Assembly (NCBI GenBank): GCA_963823525.1
Contig: CAWGLW010000005.1
Span: forward strand, 310,001 to 374,000
DNA length: 64,000 nt
Source: CAWGLW01 sp963823525
GTDB lineage: Bacteria; Pseudomonadota; Gammaproteobacteria; Steroidobacterales; Steroidobacteraceae
Direction: 5' to 3'
Shown here one piece after another: positions 35,001 through 42,960 of the stretch. The notes beneath the pieces were generated by a model that made no database searches, was not told the DNA's origin, and saw only the letters and a list, made by a program, of their open reading frames with translations. Position numbers and translations under genes: made by a program. Positions within the stretch are counted from its first letter, which is position 1; every line of letters starts with the position of its first letter.

Positions 35001-35095
35001 TGGAAGGGGAGGTGATGCACGTCATCGCGCATCGGCTGGTGGACCTGAGCCGGTGGCTGGGAGCGTTGTCAACACCGACGCGCGAATTCCACTAG
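32027..35095 (+). CDS. dnaE2: Error-prone DNA polymerase DnaE2 (ImuC)
   Basis: 1022 residues, typical for DnaE2 and shorter than replicative DnaE. A PHP domain opens the protein (YAELHCLSNFSFLRGASQPEEL). The C-family polymerase core holds the catalytic acidic motif PPDIDIDFEHERREEV near residue 365, and an OB-fold region close to the C-terminus. It carries out translesion and induced-mutagenesis synthesis together with ImuA and ImuB. It ends the SOS operon; two very small minus-strand genes lie just downstream. Confidence 0.96.
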   Translation: MSYAELHCLSNFSFLRGASQPEELVVRAMELGYAALAITDECSVAGVVRAHLAAREQGFKLLIGSEFCLDDGLRLVLLAVNRRGYGQLCRLITIARRAAPKGHYRLRRRDLDPGMDDCLALWVPPARPVLADGRWLAERFPGRAWIAVELLTSGRDQRRLELLQSLARALDLPLVAAGDVHMHRRGRRPLQDVVTAIRLGTTVERAGLALFANGERHLRTLGRIASLYPAAAREATLEIADRCHFSLEELRYEYPREIVPEGQTASGWLHELTRQGKHRRWPDGVPAQVDEVIRHELELIEELRYEAYFLTVHDIVEFARSRGILCQGRGSAANSAVCFCLGITEVDPARMSLLFERFISRERNEPPDIDIDFEHERREEVIQYVYRKYGRERAALTATVICYRPRSALRDVAKALGLDPLQVSALARSMQWWDGAQIDAERVREAGLDPDSPVLQRVLVLARTLLGFPRHLSQHVGGFVIARDRLEDLVPIENASMAERTVIQWDKDDLDALGLLKVDLLGLGMLSAIRRSFELIDRFRKRRWTLASVPAEAPEVYDMISHGDTLGVFQIESRAQMAMLPRLKPRSYYDLVIEVAIIRPGPIQGDMVHPYLRRRSGAEPVSYPSEEVRRVLERTLGVPIFQEQVMQLAVVAAGFTPGEADQLRRAMAAWRRKGGLGPFEQRLIDGMRARGYAEDFAKQIFRQILGFGEYGFPESHAASFALLVYVSAWLKCHEPAAFTAALINSQPMGFYAPSQLVQGAQRQGVVVRAIDARVSDWDCTLEPGEEGEPALRLGLRLVKGLSREAAMRLIEARQHFAIDSAQDLAGYAGLDRRELGCLASAGALERISGHRHRASWNVAGVESGLPLLPRPRIAEGIPLLRTPREGEDIVADYARTGLSLRRHPMALLRARLDARGMHTAAGLRALADGANVRTSGLVITRQRPGTAQGVTFVTLEDETGYINLIVWRNVAERQRKALLGSRLMAVAGTLQLEGEVMHVIAHRLVDLSRWLGALSTPTREFH

Positions 35096-35127
35096 CCGGT
35101 TCGGAACCGACTCGTTCCTGCCTTCCC

Positions 35128-35277
35128 TCAGCCCGGAGATCCGGCGTTGATCGTCTTGTATTCGTCGGTCAACTCAATTGCCGAAAGGCTGCCATAGGTG
35201 CCCGCCGATACGTGGTCCTCCCCGGGATCCACGCGCGCGAAGCGCGGTACGGGTGATGCATGGCCGGTCAGAGACAT
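35128..35277 (-). CDS. Possible 49-residue hypothetical protein
   Basis: ATG 35277 immediately follows the stop of the upstream acidic gene (TGA ending at 35278), an arrangement that allows coupled translation. The 49 codons have third-position G/C bias like the neighbours. The product (starts MSLTGHASPVPRFARVDPGE, ends with a YKTINAGSPG tail) has no signal peptide or known domain. Too short for routine gene calls, but the adjacency and codon usage support it. Function unknown. Confidence 0.5.
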   Translation of the reverse strand: MSLTGHASPVPRFARVDPGEDHVSAGTYGSLSAIELTDEYKTINAGSPG

Positions 35278-35520
35278 TCATCGGCCAAGCAAACCCGGCT
35301 CATTGTCGATGTCGTAGTCATCGAAATCCATAAGCAATTCGGACGTCTGCTTCTGTTCGAGCAGGCGCTCCAGCCGGCGCCATGCAGGTTCAGTCGCGCT
35401 GGCCGCCGCGCGCTTACGCTTGTCGATGTCACGCATCAGGTCGTCGACGTCTACAGAGTCATCGACGTCACTGTCCGTGTCGTCGTCCTCGAAGTCGTCT
35501 GAATCAGAATTCCCGCTCAT
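35278..35520 (-). CDS. Acidic small protein resembling the PA3496 family
   Basis: 80 residues from ATG 35520; a TTG 21 bases earlier is a weaker start. The N-terminal half is almost all Asp/Glu/Ser. The C-terminal half reads PAWRRLERLLEQKQTSELLMDFDDYDID, like the R-R-x-I-E-x-x-x-E-x-x-x-L-x-x-x-L-D-D-Y pattern of PA3496-type proteins in Pseudomonas and relatives. Their role is not known; some are annotated as envelope-linked. The second small gene is coupled directly behind it. Confidence 0.7.
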   Translation of the reverse strand: MSGNSDSDDFEDDDTDSDVDDSVDVDDLMRDIDKRKRAAASATEPAWRRLERLLEQKQTSELLMDFDDYDIDNEPGLLGR

Positions 35521-35613
35521 CGAAAAACCACCGATAAACAAGAGACGTTTTTTGAGTCCGCCTTATACTGCGCCCCCGCGTCCCCGGCAAGATCTCTATG
35601 GTCGAAGGGGGAG

Positions 35614-36492
35614 TCAGTGCAACAGGCCGGCCATTTTTCGGCGATAACTGCTCACCAGGTCGTGGTTGTCGCCAAGCACATCGAAGACCGACAGCAGGCT
35701 CTTGCGCGCCACGTCGTCGCCGAAGCTGCGGTCGCGGCGAAGCAGTTCCAGCCACTCGCTGAGCGCCGTCGCGTAATCGCCGGCGAGCGCGTGGTGCGCG
35801 GCCAGCGCATGGCGGGCAGCGTGGTCGGCCGGGTTGGCAGCCAACGCATCTCGAATGGCGTTGAGGTCGGGGTTGCTCGCGGCAACCTCGGTGAAGAAGC
35901 GCTGGGCGCGCAGCGGTTTCAGCAGCGCGAAATCCGGGTTGCGGGCTGCGATTCGATCGAGTGTCTCGCCGCAGGCGTCCGTATCGCGATGCAGCAACTG
36001 AAGCGTGGCGAGTTCACCCAGCAGTGCAGGGTCATCGGGACGCCCCTCGAGGGCCTCTTTGATCAGTTCCATCGCGGCACCGTGTTCACCTTGCGAGCTG
36101 AGCTCGCGTGCTTTTTCGAGCGGTCCGCTGGCCGCCGGGCCAGCCGCTGCGGTGCCGAGGGCCGAATCGAGCAGCGCACGGATCTCGGACTCGGGCTTTA
36201 CCCCGACAAACTGGCCCACGACTTCGCCCTTGTTGAACAGCATGACGGTCGGAATGCTGCGGATACCAAATTGCCCGGCCAGAGGCTGGTTTTCGTCGGT
36301 ATTGAGCTTGGCCAGTATGAACTGGCCCGCGTAGTCATCGGCTATCTTGTCGAGCAAGGGCATCAGCACTTTGCACGGTCCGCACCAGGGTGCCCAGAAA
36401 TCGACCAGGACGGGCTTGCTGGCCGATGCCTCGACGACTGAAGACATGAAATTGTCAGTCGTTGCAACGACTTTGAATGTGTTCTCGCTCAT
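35614..36492 (-). CDS. Thioredoxin-TPR protein (CnoX/YbbN-like)
   Basis: 292 residues. The N-terminal thioredoxin domain carries the full active site WAPWCGPCK near residue 36. The C-terminal two-thirds is helical with TPR-like repeats (about 125-290), as in E. coli CnoX/YbbN. CnoX is a chaperedoxin that protects proteins from oxidative aggregation and hands them to GroEL. The E. coli protein lacks the first Cys (SxxC), whereas this one keeps both, so it may be redox-active. Divergent from putA across 135 bases. Confidence 0.9.
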   Translation of the reverse strand: MSENTFKVVATTDNFMSSVVEASASKPVLVDFWAPWCGPCKVLMPLLDKIADDYAGQFILAKLNTDENQPLAGQFGIRSIPTVMLFNKGEVVGQFVGVKPESEIRALLDSALGTAAAGPAASGPLEKARELSSQGEHGAAMELIKEALEGRPDDPALLGELATLQLLHRDTDACGETLDRIAARNPDFALLKPLRAQRFFTEVAASNPDLNAIRDALAANPADHAARHALAAHHALAGDYATALSEWLELLRRDRSFGDDVARKSLLSVFDVLGDNHDLVSSYRRKMAGLLH

Positions 36493-36627
36493 GCGGCTAC
36501 CTCTTCATGAAACGATGATTCTCATGACCTGGGTCCCAGAGGGCAAGCGGCGAATTACGCATGTGCCCGTGCGATCCGGGCGAAGGTTCCTTAGAATCCG
36601 GTTACTGTACCCCGGAGCACAACGACC

Positions 36628-39600
36628 ATGTCCCAAGGCGAGAAAGTCGATCGCAGATCGCGATTCGTTTTTCCAGACTGGGCGGATTTCGAGTACGGCC
36701 CTGGGCCGGCAATAAATGCGGACTTTCTCGGCGACGAGGAGCGCATCGTCCGCGCCCTGGCCGATGCGGCGCGCCTGGACGGTGATACAGGCGCTGCTGT
36801 ACAGAACACGGCGGCTCAGCTGGTCAAGTCGGTGCGCAAGGCTCCGGGTGCGGCGGGCGGTCTCGATGCGTTCCTGCAGAAGTACGATCTCTCCTCACAG
36901 GAGGGCGTGATCCTGATGTGCCTCGCGGAGGCGCTGCTGCGAATCCCGGACGCAGAGACGGCCGATCGCCTGATTGCGGATAAACTGAAGTCCGGCGACT
37001 GGGCCAGCCATCTCGGTGACAGCCAGTCGCTTTTCGTCAATGCGTCGACCTGGGGTCTGATGCTGACCGGGCGTATGGTTCGCCTGGATCCCTCCGATGT
37101 CTCGGCCCCGACCGGCGCCGTGGCGAAGGTCATAGGGCGCATGGGAGAGCCGGTCGTGCGCACGGCGATGCGACAGGCCATGAAGATCATGGGCCACCAG
37201 TTTGTCATGGGGCGCACGATTGCGGAGGCACTGGATAAGTCGTTGGCCGGTGAGAATCGGGGCTACCGTTACACCTTTGACATGCTGGGTGAGGCGGCTC
37301 TCACCCGTACGGACGCAGAGCGTTACTACGAGGCCTATCGAAGTGCCATCGGGGCATTGCAGGCTCGGGTCGGCGAGTACCCGGATGCAGAAGCGAGGCC
37401 AAGCATCTCGGTGAAGCTGTCTGCGATGTACCCACGCTTCGAGTACGCGCACCGGGAACAGGTGCTGGCTGAGGTAGGACCTCGCATTCTCGATCTGTGC
37501 ACCCTGGCGAAAGACGCCGGGCTCGCACTGACGCTTGATACGGAGGAGTCCGAGCGTCTGGAACTCACGCTGCAGTTACTGGAAGTGATCTGCCGGGCAC
37601 CTGTCCTTGAAGGTTGGGCCGGCGGCGGTATCGCGGTCCAGACCTACCAGAAACGGGCCCCCGCGGTACTGAAGTGGATCATCGCGCTGGCGCGGGAGGC
37701 CCGTCGCACCGTGCACGTGCGCCTGGTCAAGGGGGCCTACTGGGACAGTGAGATCAAGCGCGCGCAGGAACGCGGGCTGCCCGGCTACCCGGTCTTTACA
37801 CGCAAACCGAATACCGACGTCGCCTATCTCGCTTGCGCGCGTCTGGTGCTTGAGAAAGCACCGGAGATCTACCCGCAGTTCGCTTCGCACAACGCGCATA
37901 CGGTGGCTGCCGTCTGGCACCTCGCCCGTCGCAACGGTCGTGATTTTGAATTCCAGCGCCTGCACGGCATGGGCGAAGACCTCTACTCGTCGGTCACTTC
38001 GCGCGAGGGTCTCAATGTGCCGTGCCGGGTCTACGCGCCAGTTGGCGAGCACGAGGACTTGTTGCCGTACCTGGTGCGCCGCCTGCTCGAAAACGGATCA
38101 AATACCTCGTTCGTCAATCGCATCGTCAACGAAAATGAGCCGGTCGAGAGCATCGTGGCCGATCCGGTGGCGACGGTCGATGGCTGGACCGAAGTCGCTC
38201 ATCCGCGGATCCCGTTGCCGGCCGACATATACCAGCCGGAGCGGCGCAACTCCCGCGGCATGAATCTCACCGACGGGCTGGCTCTGCAGCAAATGGCGCG
38301 CCGCATGGAGAAATTGTCGAGCCGCGAGTGGCATGCAGCGCCCGTCGTTGGTGGCAACGAATTGCAGGGTGTCTCAGAGTCGGTTCGTAACCCGGCCCGT
38401 CATGACGAGGTGATCGGCCATGTTCTCACGGCCAGTGAATCACAGGTCGACACCGCAATCGGTATCGCCGCGGCCGCCCAGCCCGGCTGGAACCGCGGCG
38501 GGGCGGCGGTGAGGAGTGGCGCGCTCGATCGCGCCGCCGACCTGTTCGAGGAGCAGATGCCGGAACTGGTTACCATGTGTGTGCGTGAGGCCGGCAAATC
38601 GATACCCGACAGTGTTTCCGAAGTTCGCGAAGCGGTTGATTTTCTGCGTTACTACGCAGTGCGGGGGCGAGCGGACTTCGGTGCCCCGATCGTGATGCCG
38701 GGTCCCACCGGTGAGCGCAACGAACTCTCGCTGAGCGGGCGCGGAGTCTTCACCTGCATCAGTCCATGGAATTTCCCGCTGGCGATTTTCACGGGACAGG
38801 TGGCCGCGGCGCTGGCGGCGGGCAACGCCGTGATCGCCAAGCCAGCCGAGCAGACGCCGCTGGTTGCAGCACAGGCGGTGCGGCTGCTGCTGCAAGCCGG
38901 GGTGCCAGGCGATGTCCTGCATTTCCTGCCCGGTGACGGTAGACGAGTGGGCGCGCGCGCGGTGGCGGACCCGCGGGTTGCGGGTGTCGCGTTTACGGGC
39001 TCGACAGCTACCGCAAAGACCATCAACCGCAGCCTGGCCGGGCGTGAAGGCGCGATTCCCGTGCTGATCGCCGAAACAGGTGGCCAGAATGCGATGATCG
39101 TAGACAGTTCAGCGCTTCCCGAGCAGGTTGTGCACGATGCGGTCTACTCATCGTTCAACAGTGCCGGCCAGCGCTGCTCGGCATTGCGCGTTCTGTGTGT
39201 GCAGGAGGACATTGCGCCGAAGGTCCTGCGCCTGCTTGCAGGGCACATGGACGAATTGCTGGTGGGCGATCCGGCGATGCTGGCCACCGATGTCGGGCCA
39301 GTAATCGATGAATCAGCTCGCGCCATGCTGGAGTCGCATGCAAGTGAGATCATCAAGGGTGCGCGCTGGCACCACCGGATTGCCCTGGGCCCGGAGACGG
39401 CGCGCGGCACTTACGTGGCGCCGCTGGCCGTTCAGATCGAGTCGATGTCGGTGCTCAGGCAGGAATGGTTCGGTCCGATCCTGCATGTGTTGACCTTCAA
39501 GGCGCGCGAACTCGAAAGCCTGGTCGATGCGATCAACGCGACAGGCTATGGACTGACCTTTGGTATCCACAGTCGAATTGACAACACGATCAGGCGAGTT

Positions 39601-39810
39601 GCCTCGCGAGTCGCCGCCGGAAACGTTTACGTTAACCGTAATATCATCGGCGCAATTGTCGGCACACAACCGTTCGGTGGTTCGGGCCTGTCCGGAACCG
39701 GGCCGAAGGCGGGTGGCCCGCATTATTTGCATCGCTACGGACAAGAGCGCACCGTGAGTGTCAACACCTCGGCCGTTGGTGGGAACGCCTCTCTGCTGGC
39801 GATGGAATGA
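36628..39810 (+). CDS. putA: Bifunctional proline dehydrogenase / glutamate semialdehyde dehydrogenase PutA
   Basis: 1060 residues. The proline dehydrogenase barrel spans roughly 80-480 (LVKGAYWDSEIKRAQERG and YPQFASHNAHTVA bind FAD and substrate). The aldehyde dehydrogenase domain spans about 550-1050, with the NAD site SPWNFPLAIFTGQ and the catalytic Cys in FNSAGQRCSALR. It oxidises proline to glutamate. E. coli PutA (1320) has an N-terminal ribbon-helix-helix repressor domain; none is seen here, so this type-A PutA cannot regulate itself by DNA binding. The stop overlaps sdaA by 4 bases. Confidence 0.95.
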   Translation: MSQGEKVDRRSRFVFPDWADFEYGPGPAINADFLGDEERIVRALADAARLDGDTGAAVQNTAAQLVKSVRKAPGAAGGLDAFLQKYDLSSQEGVILMCLAEALLRIPDAETADRLIADKLKSGDWASHLGDSQSLFVNASTWGLMLTGRMVRLDPSDVSAPTGAVAKVIGRMGEPVVRTAMRQAMKIMGHQFVMGRTIAEALDKSLAGENRGYRYTFDMLGEAALTRTDAERYYEAYRSAIGALQARVGEYPDAEARPSISVKLSAMYPRFEYAHREQVLAEVGPRILDLCTLAKDAGLALTLDTEESERLELTLQLLEVICRAPVLEGWAGGGIAVQTYQKRAPAVLKWIIALAREARRTVHVRLVKGAYWDSEIKRAQERGLPGYPVFTRKPNTDVAYLACARLVLEKAPEIYPQFASHNAHTVAAVWHLARRNGRDFEFQRLHGMGEDLYSSVTSREGLNVPCRVYAPVGEHEDLLPYLVRRLLENGSNTSFVNRIVNENEPVESIVADPVATVDGWTEVAHPRIPLPADIYQPERRNSRGMNLTDGLALQQMARRMEKLSSREWHAAPVVGGNELQGVSESVRNPARHDEVIGHVLTASESQVDTAIGIAAAAQPGWNRGGAAVRSGALDRAADLFEEQMPELVTMCVREAGKSIPDSVSEVREAVDFLRYYAVRGRADFGAPIVMPGPTGERNELSLSGRGVFTCISPWNFPLAIFTGQVAAALAAGNAVIAKPAEQTPLVAAQAVRLLLQAGVPGDVLHFLPGDGRRVGARAVADPRVAGVAFTGSTATAKTINRSLAGREGAIPVLIAETGGQNAMIVDSSALPEQVVHDAVYSSFNSAGQRCSALRVLCVQEDIAPKVLRLLAGHMDELLVGDPAMLATDVGPVIDESARAMLESHASEIIKGARWHHRIALGPETARGTYVAPLAVQIESMSVLRQEWFGPILHVLTFKARELESLVDAINATGYGLTFGIHSRIDNTIRRVASRVAAGNVYVNRNIIGAIVGTQPFGGSGLSGTGPKAGGPHYLHRYGQERTVSVNTSAVGGNASLLAME

Positions 39811-41177
39811 ACCTCAGCGTCTTCGACATCTTCAAGATCGGAATTGGTCCCTCGAGTTCGCACACGATGGGGCCGATGAATGCGGCCTGCGCGTTTGCCC
39901 GGGACCTTGAGCGGCTGAACCTGCTGGGGCGGACTTGCCGGCTCGGTGCGCAGGTGTACGGCTCGCTGGCGCTTACGGGCCTTGGCCACTGCACCGATAG
40001 AGCGCTGCTGCTCGGCCTCGAAGGATTGCAACCCGATACGATCGATCCGGAAGAGATCGAGCCGGTACTGGCGAGAATTCGTCGCAGTGGACGGCTGCGA
40101 CTGCTCGGTCTGCACGAGATCGTGTTCGATGAGCCGATGGACCTGCTGTTTCATCGCGACCAGACCCTGCCGTTACATCCGAATGGCATGCGCTTCACGG
40201 CTTTCGATGAGCGCGGCGAGGTCATCCTGAGTGAGGAGTTTTATTCCACAGGCGGCGGCTTTATCGTGCGCTCGGAGGAATTCGGCAAGTCACGTGAGGG
40301 ACAGATTGACGTCGAGGCGCCGTATCCGTTTGCCTCTGCACGCGAACTGCTCGATGCCTGCGCGGGCAATGGCCTCGAGGTCCATGAACTCGTCCTGGCG
40401 AACGAAGGTGCTTTCCGGTCGGCCGACGAAACCCGTTCAGGACTGCTCAGAATATGGCAGGCGATGAACGACTGTATCGAGCGAGGCTTTAGGGGTAGTG
40501 GGCTGCTGCCGGGCTCGCTGAAGGTCCGTCGTCGCGCCGCCCGCCTGCATCGTCAACTTGTCGAATCCGAAGGGCAGCGATCGCTGGACATAATGGACTG
40601 GGTCAACGCCTTTGCGCTCGCCGTCAATGAAGAAAACGCCGCTGGTGGACGCGTTGTTACCGCGCCGACGAATGGGGCTGCCGGTATCGTGCCGGCCGTG
40701 ATTGCCTATTACCGTCGATTCGTTCCTCATGCCAGCGATGAAGGCGTCGTCCGGTTCCTGCTGGTGGCCGGAGTGATTGGTATGCTCTACAAACGCAACT
40801 CATCGATCTCCGGCGCGGAAATGGGTTGCCAGGGCGAGGTCGGGGTGGCCTGCTCAATGGCTGCGGCCGGGCTGGTGGCCGCCTGGAACGGTACCAACGG
40901 GCAGATCGAAAATGCGGCGGAAATCGGCATGGAACACAACCTCGGCCTGACCTGTGACCCGGTGGCCGGACTTGTGCAGATACCCTGTATTGAGCGCAAT
41001 GCGATGGGTGCCGTGAAGGCGATCAACGCCGCACGCCTGTCCATGCGCGGTGATGGCAGTCACATCGTATCGCTGGACCAGGTGATCGCTACGATGCGCC
41101 AGACCGGCCACGACATGTCGGTCATCTACAAGGAGACCAGCCAGGGCGGGTTGGCCGTCAACGTGACCGAGTGCTGA
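39807..41177 (+). CDS. sdaA: L-serine ammonia-lyase (Fe-S type)
   Basis: 456 residues, single-chain form. The N-terminal beta domain starts with IGPSSSHTMGPMNAACAFARDLE. The catalytic alpha domain holds the Fe-S Cys in MGCQGEVGVACSMAAAG and in LTCDPVAGLVQIPCIERN. It converts L-serine to pyruvate and ammonia in the cytoplasm. The ATG overlaps the putA stop (ATGA), so proline and serine catabolism are coupled. The SUF cluster on the opposite strand could supply its iron-sulfur cluster, a functional link only. Confidence 0.93.
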   Translation: MNLSVFDIFKIGIGPSSSHTMGPMNAACAFARDLERLNLLGRTCRLGAQVYGSLALTGLGHCTDRALLLGLEGLQPDTIDPEEIEPVLARIRRSGRLRLLGLHEIVFDEPMDLLFHRDQTLPLHPNGMRFTAFDERGEVILSEEFYSTGGGFIVRSEEFGKSREGQIDVEAPYPFASARELLDACAGNGLEVHELVLANEGAFRSADETRSGLLRIWQAMNDCIERGFRGSGLLPGSLKVRRRAARLHRQLVESEGQRSLDIMDWVNAFALAVNEENAAGGRVVTAPTNGAAGIVPAVIAYYRRFVPHASDEGVVRFLLVAGVIGMLYKRNSSISGAEMGCQGEVGVACSMAAAGLVAAWNGTNGQIENAAEIGMEHNLGLTCDPVAGLVQIPCIERNAMGAVKAINAARLSMRGDGSHIVSLDQVIATMRQTGHDMSVIYKETSQGGLAVNVTEC

Positions 41178-41190
41178 GCAGGTTACCGCA

Positions 41191-41904
41191 ATGACAGAAA
41201 CGGATCAGATCGCCAGAGCCGTCGTTGTCACCGGGGCGTTCGGTGTGCTCGGGGTCGCGGTTGCGAGAGCTTTTGCCGCCGCAGGGGATCGCGTCGTGCT
41301 GCTCGATCTTGCGACGACGGCGCCTGCGGCCATAGCAGAGGAGTTTGGCGCGCCGCACTTCCTGCTCGGTGGTGTGGACCTGACCGACCCGGCGGCCGCG
41401 CGCAAGGCGATGGCGACCGTCGCCATGCGCCTGGGTCGAATCGACGTTCTGGTCAACGTCGCCGGGGGGTTTATCTGGCAGAAAGTCGAGGGTGGTGACG
41501 TCGATACCTGGGATCAGCTCTACGCAATGAACCTGCGTACGGCCGTTGCCAGTTGCATGGCTGCCTTGCCGGCAATCAGCGAGCAACCCACCGGGCGCAT
41601 CATCAACATCGGCGCCGGCGCGGCGGCCAGAGCCGGCGCGGGCATGGGTGCTTACGCGGCATCCAAAGCCGGGGTGCAGAAGTTGACTGAATCGCTGGCC
41701 GAGGAATTGAAAGACGCGGGCATCACCGTCAATGCGATACTGCCTGGCATCATCGATACGCCGCGAAACCGCCTCGAGATGCCCGATGCCGATGTGTCGC
41801 GCTGGGTGGCACCCGATACGATCGCCCGGGTCATTGTGTTTCTCGCATCAGAGGCTGCCGGCGCCATTACCGGCGCGGCGATTCCGGTGACCGGTCGCGG
41901 CTGA
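41191..41904 (+). CDS. SDR-family oxidoreductase with altered catalytic Ser
   Basis: 237 residues with an intact NAD(P) motif VVVTGAFGVLGVAVARAF and the VNVAGG strand-4 motif. The active-site YAASK is present, but the Ser normally 13 residues before the Tyr is replaced in the run NIGAGAAARAGAGMGAY, where that position is Ala. Several SDR subfamilies lacking this Ser still work, so loss of activity cannot be assumed. It begins 13 bases after sdaA and probably belongs to the putA-sdaA transcript. Substrate unknown. Confidence 0.85.
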   Translation: MTETDQIARAVVVTGAFGVLGVAVARAFAAAGDRVVLLDLATTAPAAIAEEFGAPHFLLGGVDLTDPAAARKAMATVAMRLGRIDVLVNVAGGFIWQKVEGGDVDTWDQLYAMNLRTAVASCMAALPAISEQPTGRIINIGAGAAARAGAGMGAYAASKAGVQKLTESLAEELKDAGITVNAILPGIIDTPRNRLEMPDADVSRWVAPDTIARVIVFLASEAAGAITGAAIPVTGRG

Positions 41905-42026
41905 GGTCACCGCGGGCCGGCCGGACTCGCTTCGCAGCCATGCGTGGCCGAACATCAGAATTTAGCTGGCGCGTGGACCGGCGCCCGGTTCGGGGGAACA
42001 TCCCTCGCTCCGCGCGCACCGTGAAT

Positions 42027-42524
42027 TCAGCCTGGATTCTTCGGGTAGTCGAAAGCGGCCTGCTGACCGCTGTTCGGTTCGATTCCGCTCCAGTCTCCGA
42101 CGTCGAACATTGCCGTGAAATAGCCGCAGGTCGGCAGATTATCGATCTGGTCGCTGGCTGACAGCAGGTTCGCGCATTCAGTGATGCCCGGATTGTGTCC
42201 GAAGACCATCAGGTGTTCGACGCCTGAGTCGGTTTCACGAATAACTTTCAGCATATCCCCGGGCGATGCCAGGTAAAGCCGCTCGCTCTGCATGACTCGG
42301 GTCGCCGGTACTTTCAGCTTGTGCGCCAGGATCGTCGCGGTTGAAAGCGCGCGCACCGCCGGGCTCGAAATAATCAGGTCAGGCTGCAGTTTTCGATTGT
42401 GCAGGCGACGGGCCATCTCCGGTGCATCGCGTTGCCCGCGCGGATTGAGCGCCCGGTCCCAGTCAGACTGTCCAGCGAGTGACCAGTCGGACTTTGCATG
42501 CCGGAACAGGGTCAGACGTTTCAT
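42027..42524 (-). CDS. sixA: SixA-like histidine phosphatase
   Basis: 165 residues. The N-terminal phosphohistidine motif LTLFRHAKSDWS is intact. The FGHNPGITECANLL segment near residue 110 is the second catalytic His region of SixA proteins. E. coli SixA dephosphorylates phosphohistidine on the phosphotransferase component NPr. ATG 42524 overlaps the stop of the Rieske gene (ATGA), which makes it the last gene of the long SUF transcript. The in-frame extension to 42572 is rejected. Confidence 0.88.
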   Translation of the reverse strand: MKRLTLFRHAKSDWSLAGQSDWDRALNPRGQRDAPEMARRLHNRKLQPDLIISSPAVRALSTATILAHKLKVPATRVMQSERLYLASPGDMLKVIRETDSGVEHLMVFGHNPGITECANLLSASDQIDNLPTCGYFTAMFDVGDWSGIEPNSGQQAAFDYPKNPG

Positions 42525-42829
42525 TCGCCGCGAACTTCCACGCGTCCGTCCACCACGCGGGTCTCGTAACACCGAACGGGTTCGTAGGCGGGTGGCGTCA
42601 GCGCCTCGCCGGTACGCAGGCAGAATCTCGCGCCGTGCCTGGGGCAGATCACCTGTTCGCCGTCGATCTCACCGCCGGCCAGCCCGCCACCATCGTGTGT
42701 GCAGACATCTTCAATCGCATAGAAGTGACCGTCGACATTGAATACCGCGACGAATACTCCGTCGACTTCGGCCGAGGCATAGTCGCCCGGCGGAATATCA
42801 CTGATCGGTGCTACTGTAATCCAGGTCAT
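42521..42829 (-). CDS. Rieske-type [2Fe-2S] ferredoxin
   Basis: 102 residues. The Rieske motifs are C-T-H (IEDVCTHDGGGL) and C-x2-H (VICPRHGARF), giving the 2-Cys/2-His ligand set. It resembles the non-heme iron oxygenase ferredoxin subunits that sit in SUF operons of many gammaproteobacteria and could carry electrons during cluster assembly. An alternative GTG start at 42844 adds five residues; neither has a strong Shine-Dalgarno. It overlaps sixA by 4 bases and is 131 bases downstream of sufT. Confidence 0.9.
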   Translation of the reverse strand: MTWITVAPISDIPPGDYASAEVDGVFVAVFNVDGHFYAIEDVCTHDGGGLAGGEIDGEQVICPRHGARFCLRTGEALTPPAYEPVRCYETRVVDGRVEVRGE

Positions 42830-42960
42830 CAGGTCTGCTTTCACTGGTCAGAACAAGGGACGTATGGTGCCGGATCGATCCCTGTTTTCATCACGCGATG
42901 GGCTCGTACAGGCGTGACGGCGCGGCACACGAAACACGCCCGAATCTACCCTGCGGCAGG

